Assembly (NCBI RefSeq): GCF_000208745.1
Contig: NC_030856.1
Coordinates: 186,931 to 250,930, forward strand
Source of the DNA: Theobroma cacao
Lineage: Eukaryota; Streptophyta; Magnoliopsida; Malvales; Malvaceae
Reading direction: 5' to 3'
Length of the DNA: 64,000 nt
The position numbers and the translations under genes were made by a program. Below the pieces are notes generated by a model. The model did no database searches. It was not told the DNA's origin and was given only the letters and a program-made list of their open reading frames with translations. Of this stretch, positions 52,582-64,000 are shown one piece after another; the stretch's first letter is position 1, and each line of letters opens with the position of its first letter.

Positions 52582-55500
52582 TCACAACTCAATGGTAATG
52601 CTCCAAAGATACAACTCTTCCTCAGGAACTCTCAAGGACAGGGTCACTAAACCAGATCCATCTTCATATTCAAAACCTACTTCTTCTGAGTCAACTGTTA
52701 TTCTCTTTGGTTGAGTAGATGAATAGGCTCCAAACAGGCCACACCCTCGAACCTTCATATCAATGTTTACACTTATCCCGGATTGGTACCTTAATTCCTT
52801 GATGGCTCCTCCGGAATTGAACATCTCGATTAGACCAATGGGAGCAAATTTAGACCCATTGGACAATATCTTTACAGGTATCACTGTGAAGACTTCATAT
52901 TCTCGTGCCTTCAAAGTTAATGGCATGGTTGCATTATTTGGAAGGTAGATCAGTTCTCCTGCATTTGGAATCAGAGAGTTTTTCTTCAGGAAGCTGAAGC
53001 ATTTCGATTGACTATGTCTATATCTAAGTCATACATAATTTTGTGACTAGCTGTTAAAGAAAATAGAATTAACATGCTTGACATACCACCAAGATGGGAA
53101 TATATGACAGAATCTCCATTCCATCCATCATCAGTTACTTTAGGCAAATAATCAACATCTGTGGCCCTGATATATCCTGTAATCGTGCCAGGTTGTAGGT
53201 CATGGATAATATTGGTCTTCCCAACTTTACACCACCCTGCTCCCTGGCAGTTGAAGATCCCAATGACTCCAGTGAACTCATTCAGATTCCAAATCTTTAG
53301 AAGGCTGCAGCAGATACCAAGAGCACCATGAGCATAAAATTTTTTCTGTTTGATGCATTCCATCCAGGATCAAGAATCAAATCAAATATACAATTTTCAT
53401 TCCTTTTCTCACCTTTTGCCATCTCTGGCTGGATCGCCGAACAAGCAATCCCTTGTAGGTCTTCCTGGAAGTTTTGCTCTCAATATTGAACCATCAGGAA
53501 GTACAAGCTTCCTGAGTAGTTTAAAGTCGTGTTGCCCAGGTTTGTCACTGTAATTATATACCACTCAATATGAGAAATCATATGTTAAATTTGCTGCTGT
53601 CAAGCCATAAGTAACACTAAATTGTACCTGACATAAATACCACATCCTCCAACAGCACGAGCTGCTCCGTGGTATTCTGCCATTGGGTGCAGGCTCTGTC
53701 ACCAAAATAATTCCTGTGTTAACATTGACAATTCAACAAAGTATCTACCAAATAGTAGAAATAGACAAAATCTGCTAACTTACATGAAACATATCCCAAT
53801 CTGGTTGCATAAATTCCCCAAGAAAAACAGTATTGTATGCAACTGAGGCAATGTGAATTGTGTGGGATGCCGGGTCTCTTGGCCAGAAATCATCTGATGC
53901 CCTAATAACAGCTGTTCGTTTTGCACTGCACAAATATATCATAGGTTAGTACAGTTCAGAATCTCTGATAGCTTTACTAGTAGACAGGCTTAATTCTTCC
54001 AGACATGAGAGATGAATTTTACCTGTACAAACCATCTGTGTTATGACTCATACAAGAGATTATGTCATTGTTACAGAAGTTCCTAGCGATTGATGCCTCT
54101 AAAGCCTGATGGTATTTTCTAGCAAGTTTCACTCTTCCACCATGGCCTGCCCCAAGAGTTTCAAGGATGTTCTGAACATCAACTTTGACTCCATCGATAC
54201 CAGCTGATGCAAGGTATGAGTGAAGTTCATCATAGAAGTTAAAAACTTTTTCAGGGTTAACAAGGCCAAGGCCATTCTTAATTATCATGTCCAAAGCTTG
54301 ATCAGGCTCATTTGCCTGAACTCCAGGAGATGAAATAGGGTAAGCCAATTTGGATTCATAGTGTTCCATTTCGGTAACATCTGGTCTAACACCTCCCCAG
54401 TACCCTGTTATTGCATGCCAAACATAAGCATACTTCAAAGCATGTTTCTCTTTAATTTCAGTGACAATGTGGCGAAGCCCCAAGGCGGGATCCTCTACCC
54501 TGTGACCCTCTTTGCCATCTTTCTGAAACTTATGGTTCTCTTTAATATGTGTCAATCTGTTCGCGAAGCTGGAAGACAAGAAAGCCGAAACAGCAAGACT
54601 TTTTTAGGCTACGGAAGGAAGAATAACAAAGCATAATAAGAGAATTCTGGTTTAACTGCTTACTTGGCTGCATTATCAGCTCTGAATTCAGTTCCATTTG
54701 GATCCATGCCAACAGATTGCCACCCATCATCAATAATAACAAACTTTGGAGGAATCCCACCTTTCTCCAAGCTGCAAGAGTTACTAGTTAATTGCCTATC
54801 TATGATGCCTAAACAATATATTGGATAAACAGCACCCTAGCAAGAAGAAACTACCTCTCCAATCCTTCCTTTAAACTCTCAGAAGTGACATTGGTGTAGA
54901 AAGCATCCCATGTACACCAGCCAAACCAATTTAACATGTCTGGCATCTGAACAGTGAAGAACGAACACAATTATAATTTTATATAACAGGAATGCTGGAA
55001 TGGAGATCACACAACTCTAACTCCAGCAACAGGATATTAGTTCTGCGGAAGACTTACCTTCTTTCTCTCACGATGAGAAAAGGTCTGTAAATGTTTTTCC
55101 ACAGACCTGCATACAATTTCCAATACAACTTAGCTAATAATTTCATTGTTAGACGTGGGACAATGTGGTCCAAGAAATGTCATATGGTGAACTTGAAGAA
55201 AGATCTGCTAAAGAGTAAATCTGCAGTCATGGAGGAGCAACCAATTCATGAAGAATTATGTTTAAAGGATGTTATGATCAGCAAGAGACTTACTTCACTG
55301 CATTGGTGATAACATCAAATGGATCTGATCCAGCTGCCACAAAAACCAAATGACCCCCCTCAAACTCATCAACAGCAGGATCTCCTGCAATGCAGAAATA
55401 ATCCCGTGAGTACAATAAGGAAAACCAAAATGTTTAACAAAATTTGGATTGATGTCTTGTTTCTCATCCTACCACTTTCCAAGCAAATCTCCAACTCATT

Positions 55501-56207
55501 TCTTTCATTGCCTTGAAGAACAGCCCTGAAATCCCCTTCAAGAATTGGTAAAAACACGACATATGCAGCAGATTCGTCTTCATTTTCTATGTCAAAATGA
55601 GAGCCATCACGTGCCTCGACGATTAAAAATTGGGTTTCAAAGGGGATGTCTTGACCACAAGTTCCCATCCTCTGTGTCATCCACCACATTTTGAATCGGA
55701 AAACACACATAAAACGCAATCCCCTGCAGAAGAACCAATATATATTAGCATATTGAAAGCAAAACAAACCAAAGTCTTAACAATTGCCAACTACCAGATT
55801 ATCAAAGACACCGATTTCACAGAAAATAACTAAGAGAACGAACTAAAGATTCTGCATAGGGACAAAAACAGCTTGAACACGCATCGTATCATTAAATCAT
55901 AATCCTGTCTGACAGCGAAAACCAATAATTCTTCTGTACTGCCATAGGTCGATTGCTCACATAAAATCAAACAGAAGATTGAGAAGAAAAAAGAAGATGT
56001 GATGAAGACTTACTCAAGCTTGCCGACGGGAAAGACCCTGCGGCTCCCCATCTGATCTGAAACAACTCCAATGAAAGCTCCATTAGCCAATGCACCACCA
56101 GAGGCAGGAGTCACCACGATGTTGTCAGGAACATCATGCAGAATGCAGTCGCCCAACACCATTAATTTCCCATCATCACTCACAGAAATCCCAGCCCCCA
56201 CAGTCAT
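52582..56207 (-). CDS. RFS1: Galactinol-sucrose galactosyltransferase, RFS1/SIP1-like (GH36)
   Basis: Glycoside hydrolase family 36 protein of the raffinose-synthase / seed-imbibition group, expected in the cytosol or plastid. Members transfer galactose from galactinol or act as alkaline alpha-galactosidases; which applies here cannot be told from sequence. Twelve exons: 56014-56207, 55473-55723, 55294-55384, 55058-55106, 54855-54946, 54664-54771, 54023-54568, 53784-53925, 53628-53695, 53413-53547, 53087-53304, 52582-52958; 756 residues in frame. Recognised by [34 protein letters not shown], the nucleophile region DGVKVDVQN and the acid/base region [20 protein letters not shown]. The start [20 protein letters not shown] and overall length match Arabidopsis RFS1 (At1g55740) from memory. 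The last exon has a fragment copy at 42.6 kb. Confidence 0.94.
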
Positions 56208-59200
56208 CTTCTTCTTCCTTTTTTAACCAGCAAAAAACAAGAACAACTCAATCAAAAGAACAAACTTTCCTCTCCAAGAACAGAGCAACACCGACCCCAG
56301 ATGCAACTATGCTTCAGAAAGTATCCCCAAAGACAATATACAAGTACCACAACATCAAAAGACAGATATGGGGCCTTTATGAATCTGGGGGGCTATTTAT
56401 AGTCCCAGTAAGGATGATGATTAATGGTGCTGAACTCAACTGAAGAATCAAATAAATGTTTTAGTATGTCATGGAAGGAGTTGCAAAATTTTAAAATTGC
56501 AATCTAGTGACTCCGTAAAACAAGGGCAAACTCCTTTTTTTGAGTTATTGTTCCCGCGGGAATCAGATTAGGATTTGGCCCAACTTTTCCATGTTGTCAT
56601 GTCTCATATGTACGGTACCTTATATAAAGGTTTCACTTTGGAGTTTGGACCATACCAAATATTGCATGTGACTCCTCTGTCCCACCAAGCCCATCCCTTC
56701 ATCAAATCATCTCCGTTTGATTCCATGTGCACCGAGCCATCATTGGTTACTACTAAAGAATAATTTGTTCCATGAAGCATCTGATTAATCCTGGGAAACA
56801 TCACATAGCAGTACTTTGTGGCTTCCCGAGGTTGTAACGGTTGACCGCTACATTCAACGTGGGGAAACCTGATGGATATGCAGGCAATGAAACCACGTGC
56901 ACCATTCCACGTGGCAGAATCCTTGTGTCTAGAGACCTAATTCTTTGCCCTAAAAACCCAATAGCTTTGCGAGATATGGACAGGTTGGTGAGACGTTGTT
57001 TGAGGTTGCCAGCTACTATATAAAATGCTTGCAAGGATTGACGTGTATCCAACGTGGAATTTCTTCAAAAGAAATGAACTAGGGTTTTGAAAAAGTAAGA
57101 AGAAAGGGATATACGTGTGGCCACGTAGGTTACATGCAAAACACAGCTCAGTTTCGACTTGGCATTCCTATCTGTACATGCAATTGCAATTTGTGGCCAC
57201 CCAACTCCAACTCGATGGCCACACCATTTGGATATTGAATGATATAAATCAATTAGTAGCTTAACGATATTAAATGCTTGCTGGGATTTCCATTTCAGGA
57301 TCATACACCATGTCTTTAATTTCATGAGTTTTGTCATGAAACAGACAGCAAGTTATTACTATTATTTGTTTCACAAATTCAATGATTAATTGCGTTTCTA
57401 TAATACGTATATAGGTTTATATAAACTCTTTTAATAATAAAATACATCAAGTTGCCTCAAAAGGGTTTGAAGCCTAGAAATTGAATAATCAAGGACTTGT
57501 TAGATATTGAATATTTATGAGCAGGGCCAAGTTTAGTTTTCTAAACACAGGCTGCTATGACTGCCAGGTCCAACCGAAATTCTTAAGGTCAATCAAGATT
57601 TCCCTTTTTTCTCTTGTCTCTGTCCGACCAATCATTGAATTTTACTGTTAATATTAATGATTAATTGCTATACTTTATACAAAAATATCTTCAACAAGAG
57701 AATGATTTTTTTTTTTAATCTTCAAACTTCAGTATGCACTCCATCTGCTATTCAGTCAGAGACTGCACCGACCATATCTAATATCCAAAGTTCAAGAACT
57801 AAAGTATGGAAGAAAAGGGGAAAGTTTTTTTTTTTTTATGATAAATTCATTCCCAGAAAAGAAAAATGATTCAAGGAACGTGGACAGATAGAAAATGTGG
57901 AGTGGCTGCCAACAAAAAAATGCACGTGAATGTTGTTAGCCGTCCAATATAAAGGGTGATGTATTATTTTCATGACTGTGACTGCCACTGCAGGCTGCAG
58001 CTTTTCTTGAAAACCTACTCTGCAAATTTATAGCATAGGGTTGGTATGATTGAGTTCATATAATTATATCATCATATGTTCAAGTGGGTTCATGCCAATT
58101 GCCATGTGCGGGATGCATGCTGAGATAAGATTTCTTTGTTGCACATGTAAAAAGCCTGCCTAAAAGCTATGTTGTACAAATTATTGGAGTAGATTTTTTC
58201 AGGGAATACAGCCAAAGTGGAATTGAGGAAATGGGGTAATAAAGTAATATGAGAACGGAGTCGTTGTAATGTAGATTAACTTTTCTGTTGACAGGCATGG
58301 CAAAGGTTTCTGTATCAGAAATATACCATGTCATTGAGGAGCATTGCAGCAGGACAAACATTGTGGAACCACTTGAAATTAGCCCCATTTACAGTCTTTT
58401 GGCAACCCTCCAGGATTCATTTAACATATATTTTGTAGATGAGAATGACCATTATCTATTATTATGTAATCTGTTGATCTTTTCGCAACCCTTTTGCTGT
58501 TGATTGAGCCTGGGACTAGCTACACAAAGAAAATGATACTAATTCAATAAATGGAAGTCTCAAGTTCCAAATCTTCCTTCCCTGATTATTATAAAAGTTC
58601 TTTAGTTTTAATTTGTTCCATCTAATGATTCCGAATGGAAGTTGGAAAGAGAAAAGGAAAGCCTAAAGAATTCATATAGTAGACACAATTATGTAATTTT
58701 ACATGCTAAATCTATCAGTGAACCTAGTCGATCAGTCCAAATCTTTTCAAAGATGACAAAGAAAACGCACATGGAGCAGGTTTTCTTTCAACAGATTAAA
58801 CTAATAAAGATTTTGTCTCTAACCTGATCCACATATGCATATGCTTAATTAGTAATTAAATCGGCCTGCATCTAAATGTCTTCCCCCATTTGAAAAATGC
58901 ATTCATGTGTGGCTGATACCACTCAAGGCTTCGAACCTAAGCGACAAATTAAATTACTTGGTTCAGCCACCTACAGCAAGATGCTAGCAAAATCACTTTG
59001 TCCGATCCATTTAATTGGTATTATATCTGTCCCAACTCCCAAGGCAATCTGCATTCTGCGTGCAGTCACCGGTTATTTTATAATAAACAGAAAGAAACAA
59101 GTGATCCCAACCTACTCAGCATATGTTTATATTCCTTTTTGGACACATATTCAGAGATAATCAGCATATGTTTTTGGAATGACTTGTTGCTATTAATGCA

Positions 59201-60114
59201 CCTATAGCAAGGAAATCTGTAATTTCTCTTTTTTCTCTCTCTGTGTCTCTCTGCTTTTTCTCCTTCTTGCTGCTAGTGAGATCTATAGACAACATTAGAC
59301 AACGCAAAAGGATATGAAGGTGTTGTACAGATCAAAGGTGGTTCAAGTTAATTGCAAAATTATAGATTGTAGAGCCCATTGTCTTTCTTATGACTAAAAA
59401 GACCTTATCTTGGCGGAGCCAAGAATCTGCTGAAATTTTCGGCAGAGGCATTATGCAACTTACATAATAGTTTGTCTTTCTGCTTTTGTTTTCATATTTT
59501 GCATACAAGTGGAAGATTCCAAGTTTGATTCCATGATTGATATGATGCACTTGTACAAGTTGTCTTTACTATTTGATCTTAGAATTAATGTATTTTCTTG
59601 TTCAGGGAAAAGGTTATGTAAAATGCTTATAAGTTACCACATAATGGAAAGTTGCAGATGGTTATAAGCAAGCAATGGAGAAGGATATATATATAATAGT
59701 TCAAGATATCTGCAAGTTGAAAACTACATACCATAATCCAAATTCAGAAGTAGAATACGACTAACACAACTGATATTAGTAATATACCAATCCAACAAAC
59801 TGAAAAGAAATCACCTCAACCGAAAAGCAACGGAGAATAGGTCTAATATAGAGGACTCAAACAACTTAAAGAAGTCCACAACAAATATATATAACGATCA
59901 TAGAATCCATACCACCGGGATTGAAAAATCTCCTTTCTTGTCAAGATCCTCTTTTGCCAAACTGTCCGTGGAAGAAATTAACCTTGGAACTTGGCACATA
60001 CGCAACCTATTAACATTTGTTTAAAATTGTTAGACAAAGATCTTGAATTTGAATAATAAAAACAACAATTATTTTGTTAGAACTATTAAAACTCACCCAA
60101 GAGCATTAGCTGTA
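56208..60114. other. Large spacer without recognisable genes
   Basis: A 3.9-kb AT-rich region. Short ORFs (for example the adjacent minus-strand frames at 56604-56804 and 56801-57052, and plus-strand frames at 58288-58503 and 58897-59160) carry no motif, splice continuity or composition that supports a gene. The proximal part (56.2-56.6 kb) should be the RFS1 promoter; CT-rich patches occur near 59.23 kb. Confidence 0.55.
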
Positions 60115-62945
60115 TTATTTTCTTCCTCCACTTCTGCGGATTTTCCCTTTGATAACATATTTTTGTTGACCTCTCTCAATGATCTTAACCAACCACCATG
60201 GTTTTCCAGTTGTGAACACAATGTATCCCATGCTTATTCCAAAAACCAGCCCACATCCGTACCCCATCAATATAGAAAATTTCCAATCCACAGCATCACC
60301 ATCTTCATCAAATTTTGTTGGTTGTGGTTCCAAATTCTGCTCATCATTACAGTTTTTTGATAAAGGAAGTCCACATAAACCCGAGTTTCCAATGTAGGAA
60401 TCATTTGTGAAAGTATCAAATTGTTTGCCTTGAGGAATGAGTCCCATGAGATTATTCCAAGAAAGATTTAAGACCGCTAAGAATATAAGGTTGACTAATT
60501 GTGCTGGAATTTTTCCTTCAAGCTTGTTCGATGAGAGATCTAATGATTCAAGTATTGACAAGTTCCCTAACACTGAAGGGATAGGACCCGTTAAACTATT
60601 GTAAGAAAGATTGAGGACTATAAGTGAATGAAGTTCTCCAAGTATTATAGGTATCTGTCCATTAAATTGATTATTTGAAAAATCAATAATGGTCAAAATG
60701 GTTAAGACTCTCTCAAGGTGTATCTCCAACCCTTTTGTTGTAATATATAAAGGTTGATAAAATAAACCATCTGGATTAGACAGAGCATATGTCATGTACT
60801 TTGAGTCACTTTTGCTTTCACTTCCACTTCTCATAGCATGCAGATTTTCAAAAAATTTCATTGGCAAGTGACCATTGAAGTCATTGTGAGAGAGATCAAT
60901 GATTCGCAAACAAGAGAAGGAAAATCTACCTTCAGAGCTGCCAATGTGACCATAGAATCGGTTATTCCGCAAGATAAGAACTTGTAGCTTCAAATTTCTT
61001 AACCAATTCGGAAAGGTGTCGTTTAAGTTGTTGTCCCCTACATTTAAAATTTCCAATTCCGAGCAATTAATCAAAGAGCGTGGTAGTGACCCTTCTAGCT
61101 GATTGTGATTGACGGAAAAACTTCTCAATGAACAACCTTTATGAAAATTTCCAGGTATTTTACCATGAAAACTATTCATGCTTAGATCCATGAATTCCAT
61201 AGAGTTGCTTAAGTTACCAAGACATTGTGGAATAACTCCATGAAAATTATTCTCGAACAAAAGGAGAGAATTTAGTGAACTCATATTGCAAACTGATGAA
61301 GGGATTTCTCCAATTAAATGATTGAGTGAAACGCCTAAGCAGCGTAATGAAGGTTCTAGAGCTGGAATTCGACCTTGGAGCAAATTTGAATAAAGATCAA
61401 GAACTTGAATATTCTTAGGAAAAAGTTCCTCTATAAAAATGTAAGCAAATGATTTCTAGCTCAAAAAATGATACTTTTACTAACCCTTACACAGCATCTA
61501 TCCACTTGCTAGTGCTTGGTCGCACGAGGAGCTATTCATATCACAACTTATATTGAGAAAGTTTTAATGGAACTAAGTAATTTTGTTGAATAAACCATGC
61601 TAAAACAATTTCTTCCCCTAGATTTTTTTTTGTTTAACATATGATTTTTCCTATTGATTCTAAGCTAACAGATAAAAACCCTCTAGTAATTAAGAAGTTG
61701 ATGGTTAAAATATTAACTTGACACATGATTTCTTCTTTCTACGGTCTCTTGTCCCATTTTTATTTTCAATTGTGAATGCGTAATTAATTACAATACGTAA
61801 CCTTTTGATTGTTTAATTTTTTATTTTTAATTATAATGATGAATGAGAATATTATTTAAATGATTAAAATGACCTCAAACATGCACAAATTGGATAAAAA
61901 GGAAAATAAAGATTACCTATCAAGTTGTTATCACCCAAGCGGAGAATCTCCAGAGAAGGCAAGCTTCCGATTATTGATGGAATTTCACCTGAGAAATTGA
62001 GTTCACCTCTTATAAATCAAAATTTTCCTACTATGATTCATTACAATAAATAGGCCACTTTTCTTTGTTGAGCACTAATTAAGGGAGTACTTTATTTAGC
62101 ATTTTTTTCTTTACAAAATTAACTTAAGATGAAACAAGTGTGTTTTTTTTCCAATGTAAAAATGAAAAATGTTAAAGGATACTTTAAACACTTTTTAAGG
62201 TGATATTTATAAAAAGATTTTTGTAATTAATATATTATCTTTTCTTGAATTTGGTATGAATAGTACATTAATATGTAAAAACATTTTTTTAAATAAAAAT
62301 TTTACTAACCTTAACAAGTGCTTATAGCCACCTATTAACTATATCTTTTTTTTTCTCTTTAATGCGTAACTAATTAACATAGAAGTATAAATTTTCAAAA
62401 ATAAATTTGGACAATTTTTTTCATAATTTTTTCCTTAATGGAGATCTAATAAATCCAGTAAATTCAAAAATAATTAATAAAGTAATTTTTTCATGAGTTT
62501 TATCACACTTATACTAAATTTGAAATTTAAATCTCTTCTTCTGAGTTCAAGTTTTCAAGTTCAGCTTAAACAAAAAATAAAATCATAAATTTGAACTCAT
62601 TAATAAAATTAAATTGCCAACTAATCATTTTAATTTGTCAAAAGGAAGACACATATTAAGCATACCTGTTAGGTTGTTACCAAAGAGACGCAACTCTCTT
62701 AATCTAGTCAAATTCTTGATTTCCAAAGGCACACCTCCCTCCAAGGAATTGTTGAATACATCTAAAATTTCTAATTCTTGACACTCGAATAAGGTCGATG
62801 GAAGTTGACCTACAATGAAATTATTGGTGTAGAAATCAATATTTGCAATAAATTTTTTTTTCACTTGCAATAAAAATAGATTGATCTTAAGGATTGAAGG
62901 TAGAAATTTATATGCTAGGAGAGCTATAGTCCTTTTTATATATAG
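60115..62945 (-). CDS. LRR receptor-like protein, 5' part missing or degenerate
   Basis: Cell-surface receptor of the RLP type: extracellular leucine-rich repeats, one membrane span, short basic tail, no kinase. Visible exons: about 62666-62945 (start not defined), 61917-61988 (72 nt, one LRR) and 60115-61430. Phases agree (phase 1 at both junctions). Repeats such as LNLSYNSLTGPIPSVLGNLS and LESLDLSSNKLEGKIPAQLV are clear. The C-terminus has an acidic juxtamembrane part (EDGDAVDWKF), the span GYGCGLVFGISMGYIVF and a Lys/Arg-rich tail ending RRSGGRK. I see no signal peptide or N-terminal LRR cap, and the repeat joined at 61917/61430 lacks its usual glycine. The gene may be a truncated pseudogene, or more exons may lie beyond the window. 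RLPs usually lack introns inside the LRR, so this structure is unusual. Confidence 0.75.
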
Positions 62946-63039
62946 TTAGAATCTATTTTCCATGATTAAGGTTATATTTAAGGTGGAAACAAATTCAGAA
63001 AGAAACAATGCAATTAATCATTTTGCACTAAGTTTAAGA

Positions 63040-63190
63040 AACCACAAGTCCCACAATCTCCTTTCTTCAATTCTTGTCAAGATCCCATTTATCAATATGT
63101 GAGAAATCGGGCTCTCTTGGAGTATCCTTGTTGGAACATACCAAATCCGGTAACAAAATCATTTTGTTAAAACTTATCAAATTAAGCAAT
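63040..63190. repeat. Possible relic of a second RLP 3' flank
   Basis: This stretch (tttcttcaattcttgtcaag, later atcattttgttaaaacttat) resembles the sequence just downstream of the RLP stop at about 59925-60095 (tttcttgtcaagatcctctt, later attattttgttagaactatt). It may be the tail of a decayed neighbouring RLP. Similarity was judged by eye and is patchy. Confidence 0.4.
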
Positions 63191-63264
63191 TCAAATATTT
63201 GTATTGAGTTTTAATCCTTCCATCTTGAATGTAAATAGGGATTTCTGTTATATGGATATTTGCG

Positions 63265-63937
63265 TGTACCGACCCGATAACATAGAAGTTAGGTACTCTA
63301 TATTTAGTTATAGAGTGGGTTCGGTAAGGTTTTTAATACTCGACTCTGGTTCAGGTAGGTTTTGGGTATCACCTTTAAGATACCCTAAACCCAAACCCGA
63401 TTATACATGTATATGTTAATATTATATATAACTTTTCAAAAATTTGTAATTTGTAGAATTCCAAACTTTAATCCTCTTTAGCTTCAACACAGTCTTTTTC
63501 ATCTTAACTAACTTCTTTTTTTGCAAATTAATAAAAATAAAATTAATTTTTTATATGGTTTTTAGTTATTTAAATTGTTGTTTGAAATTTAATTTATATT
63601 TAACGAATTTGGATAATTAACAGATAGTATTATATTATTAGGGTTTGATTTTCTATAATGTTTTGCAATTTTATCCAAATTTTAATAAGGTTTGGCTATT
63701 GTTATAATTAAATAGATTCAAGATTGGGTACCTAAAAAAAGCGGTTATCTTACCTGTTTACATCATGTAAATGAGTAATTGTTATACGGCTATCCAGAGA
63801 TACCCGACACGATAACATAGGTTTCGAGTACCCTATATTTGGTTATAGGGCTGGTTTGGATACGACTTTTAATACCTGATTCGGGTTTGGGCAGGTTTCA
63901 AGGTGTCACCCTTAAGATATCTTAAATTTGAACTTGA

Positions 63938-63983
<46 letters not shown>
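63265..63983. repeat. Pair of degenerate direct repeats ending at AT or CA-AT tracts
   Basis: About 150 bp at 63265-63420 (cccgataacatagaagttag ... taccctaaacccaaaccc) recurs in diverged form at 63797-63940 (cccgacacgataacataggt ... cttaagatatcttaaa). The first copy ends at an AT-rich stretch, the second at a (CA)n tract (63937-63983) followed by TA repeats. Both look like copies of one dispersed element; class unknown. Confidence 0.65.
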
Positions 63984-63987
<4 letters not shown>

Positions 63988-64000
63988 TAATATATATATA

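Noticed and set aside
56604..57052. Two adjoining minus-strand ORFs that might be exons of a small gene
   Set aside because: No shared family, no convincing splice junction between them, and composition like the surrounding spacer.
58288..59160. Plus-strand ORFs of 70-90 residues
   Set aside because: No motif, no splice continuity and no homolog I recognise; lengths are expected by chance.

Overview
The window is nuclear DNA from a flowering plant, almost certainly a eudicot. The protein-coding genes have many short GT-AG introns, AT-rich spacers, plant-only families (R2R3-MYB, AAP permeases, CAX exchangers, raffinose-synthase-like GH36, oleosin, LRR receptor-like protein) and a decayed Ty1/copia element. 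The species cannot be fixed from the sequence alone; a woody rosid or malvid would fit but is a guess. I rebuilt exon structures by hand from splice consensus, conserved protein sequence and reading-frame phase. Every complete model closes in frame at about the usual length for its family.

Left part (1-19 kb): the 3' two-thirds of the proteasome activator gene PA200 (+) converges on an R2R3-MYB gene of the MYB80 type (-). Next comes an AAP7-like amino acid permease (-), divergent from a CDC48C/NVL-type AAA-ATPase gene (+) across a 1.3-kb spacer. That spacer carries a repeated G-box module and a site II/telobox cluster.

Middle (19.8-46 kb): a second complete AAP7-like permease (-) lies next to a third copy that has only exons 1-3. 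Three tandem CAX2/CAX5-like vacuolar cation/proton exchanger genes follow, all (-). The first keeps both catalytic repeats. The other two are near-identical to each other, lie in a recent 4-kb duplication, and have both lost the conserved Glu and His of the second ion-binding repeat while keeping open reading frames. The 5.1-kb spacer between the duplicates (37.76-42.90 kb) is a patchwork: a long foldback region with a 22-bp minisatellite that flips orientation in its middle, a 5'-truncated copia element, dispersed direct repeats, and inverted fragments of two genes whose intact relatives lie 10-20 kb further right in this window.

Right part (47.7-64 kb): an oleosin with a modified proline knot, the mitochondrial haem A synthase gene COX15, a galactinol-sucrose galactosyltransferase (RFS1/SIP1-like) gene, nearly 4 kb without recognisable genes, and an intron-containing LRR receptor-like protein gene whose 5' end is missing or decayed. 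The window ends in degenerate direct repeats and a (CA)n tract.

The genes are independent housekeeping, transport and development loci rather than one pathway. The most interesting parts are the divergent CAX pair, the truncated AAP copy that is splice-phase-compatible with its neighbour, and the composite spacer at 37.8-42.9 kb. I found no tRNA, rRNA or CRISPR.
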